From positions 1 through 64,000 of the forward strand of contig JAJECK010000127.1 in NCBI GenBank assembly GCA_022822085.1: a stretch of DNA of 64,000 bases. The letters run 5' to 3'. A program made the translations under genes and the position numbers. This stretch comes from Candidatus Poribacteria bacterium (GTDB lineage Bacteria > Poribacteria > WGA-4E > WGA-3G). Shown in pieces: positions 62,946-64,000 of this stretch (positions within the stretch are counted from its first letter, which is position 1; the number at the start of each line of letters is the position of its first letter). The notes under the pieces are model-generated. The model saw only the letters and a list, made by a program, of their open reading frames with translations. It was not told the DNA's origin and searched no databases.

Positions 62946-63896
62946 TTAAAATTTACTTAAATCGTATAACTCCGGAAGTGTTGGAATTTTTGAATGTTCG
63001 GACATCAGTTTGTTAACAAACTGAGGCGATTTACGATGTTTGCGTTGATATTTTGCTAAAAAAAGTTCAACTGGAAGTCCTGATGGGAACGTCGCATACC
63101 CATCATCTTGTAAGGGTGATTTTCTGCTTAATATGTCCGGATCTGCATAAACAATCAACTCAGAATCAGCAGCATCACTCGGAACAGAGCGGTCCTCACT
63201 GGAATACATCACAATAATATGTCCTTCGGTATCGGTAGATATAGGTTCTGCTAACTTCCAATAGCCTACTTTCTCTGTCCCTTGCGCGCCGGTTGATGGA
63301 CTCACTTGATTCGGTGTTTTCCATTTCGTAATATAATCATTATGCATTCCATCGGCCATCTCTGAATTTTCGTCAACAGAAGTGAGTCCGTTGGCTATAA
63401 TCGGTTTACCGATCTGCCCTTGGTGTTCCGTAGACGTTGGGGAATCGCCCTGTTTTAACAAATGCATAGCAACAAATCCTGTTATTACTATCAGCAAAAA
63501 GACACTTATCGGCACCACATGTCTATTAATGAAACTGTATCGACCAAAACTATGACGCACCTGTGTCAACAGGGACCAAGTAAACTGGCCCACTGAGGAT
63601 TTTAAACGTTCACTTAACGTTGTGGGACCTTTATTCTCAATGCAACGGTTTAATTCTACCTCAAATCGATGGTAATAACTATCTGGCACTTTAGGCTCAA
63701 CATAGAAACCAACAACAAGATCACGTGTTCTTTTGAGAGCAGTGGCTTCTTTTTGACACGATTGACAGGAACTTAGATGATCTTCAACCTTCGCAGCTTC
63801 GCTGGATGTGAGTGTTTCATCTATGTAATCTGATAGAAAACGTTGTATGGTATTACACTTCAGTTTCATAAGTTTGTCGGTTTCAACGTTCTTCAC
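62946..63896 (-). CDS. Zinc-finger anti-sigma factor-like membrane protein
   Basis: A 316-residue protein. The N-terminal DHLSSCQSCQ (H-x3-C-x2-C) is the ZAS motif of ECF anti-sigma factors. A single membrane helix (VVPISVFLLIVITGFVAMHLL, about residues 128-150) follows, then a periplasmic part of about 165 residues. It should hold an ECF sigma factor inactive until cut. The matching sigma gene is expected upstream, beyond the window's right edge. The start is uncertain: GTG at 63896 or ATG at 63869. Confidence 0.8.
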   Translation of the reverse strand: MKNVETDKLMKLKCNTIQRFLSDYIDETLTSSEAAKVEDHLSSCQSCQKEATALKRTRDLVVGFYVEPKVPDSYYHRFEVELNRCIENKGPTTLSERLKSSVGQFTWSLLTQVRHSFGRYSFINRHVVPISVFLLIVITGFVAMHLLKQGDSPTSTEHQGQIGKPIIANGLTSVDENSEMADGMHNDYITKWKTPNQVSPSTGAQGTEKVGYWKLAEPISTDTEGHIIVMYSSEDRSVPSDAADSELIVYADPDILSRKSPLQDDGYATFPSGLPVELFLAKYQRKHRKSPQFVNKLMSEHSKIPTLPELYDLSKF

Positions 63897-64000
63897 TGTT
63901 AGAATGAAACCGCTCCCATGATTTTCAAATATTTTGAATCATGCTAATTACTGTGGAAACTTATTCGAAATCGGATGCGGAATCAACATAAGGCTTTAGC

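Overview
The window is a chromosomal segment of a Gram-negative bacterium, most likely a member of or close relative of Candidatus Poribacteria. The reasoning is indirect. Two very large exported proteins (15307-17447 and 28093-33087) end in the same module order: cohesin-like domain, type I dockerin, and a C-terminal NYPNPFNPETWIPY / YWDGKN / YFYTL / TRKMLI sorting-type domain that I associate with that group. There is also a PorX/PorY-type regulator pair, as used by type IX secretion, a futalosine-type menaquinone gene pair, and many short intergenic palindromic elements. The assignment is an inference, and only a database search could confirm it.

Layout. 1-10017 is a housekeeping cluster on the + strand: rpsB-tsf-frr-cdsA-dxr-rseP (the familiar ribosome/envelope cluster, but without pyrH and uppS), then a family 4 uracil-DNA glycosylase and priA. 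10085-15153 is an accessory stretch: an aldolase-like protein, an ATP-grasp enzyme, an Rpn-type nuclease with a duplicated tail, a truncated HNH endonuclease, repeats and a DUF1670-like remnant. 15307-17447 is a WD40/cohesin/dockerin exported protein broken by a one-base frameshift. 17503-20254 (minus strand) holds trpS, a SAM hydroxide adenosyltransferase and a sugar isomerase-like protein, divergent from mqnE-mqnA. 22623-26327 carries a Fur-family regulator and ilvB-ilvN behind a T-box leader. 27015-34334 holds a frameshifted EamA permease, a 1664-residue cytochrome c/LRR/cohesin/dockerin protein and ilvC. 34440-39305 holds an MFS permease, tRNA-Leu(CAG), a DUF1828-type two-gene cassette and a Gfo/Idh/MocA oxidoreductase. 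39474-41918 is a siroheme sulfite/nitrite reductase fused to a TusA-like domain. 42094-44564 contains two toxin-antitoxin modules around an interrupted membrane-protein gene. 44727-47805 is the PorY/PorX-like pair. 48192-56606 holds rng, rplU-rpmA, a lipoprotein/OmpA pair, guaA and an M14-like deacylase. 56788-63896 (minus strand) holds an aminotransferase, a 1569-residue TPR protein and a zinc-finger anti-sigma factor.

How the parts fit. The ilv genes are scattered: ilvB-ilvN are placed under tRNA-sensing control by the T-box, while ilvC stands alone 7 kb away. The PorXY-like pair and the two CTD-bearing proteins form a plausible regulator/cargo relation, although no secretion machinery is visible here. 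Several genes show decay or indels: two homopolymer frameshifts, one in-frame stop, and truncated HNH and DUF1670 genes. The intergenic regions hold at least four families of small elements with terminal inverted repeats. No CRISPR array, rRNA or intact transposase was seen.
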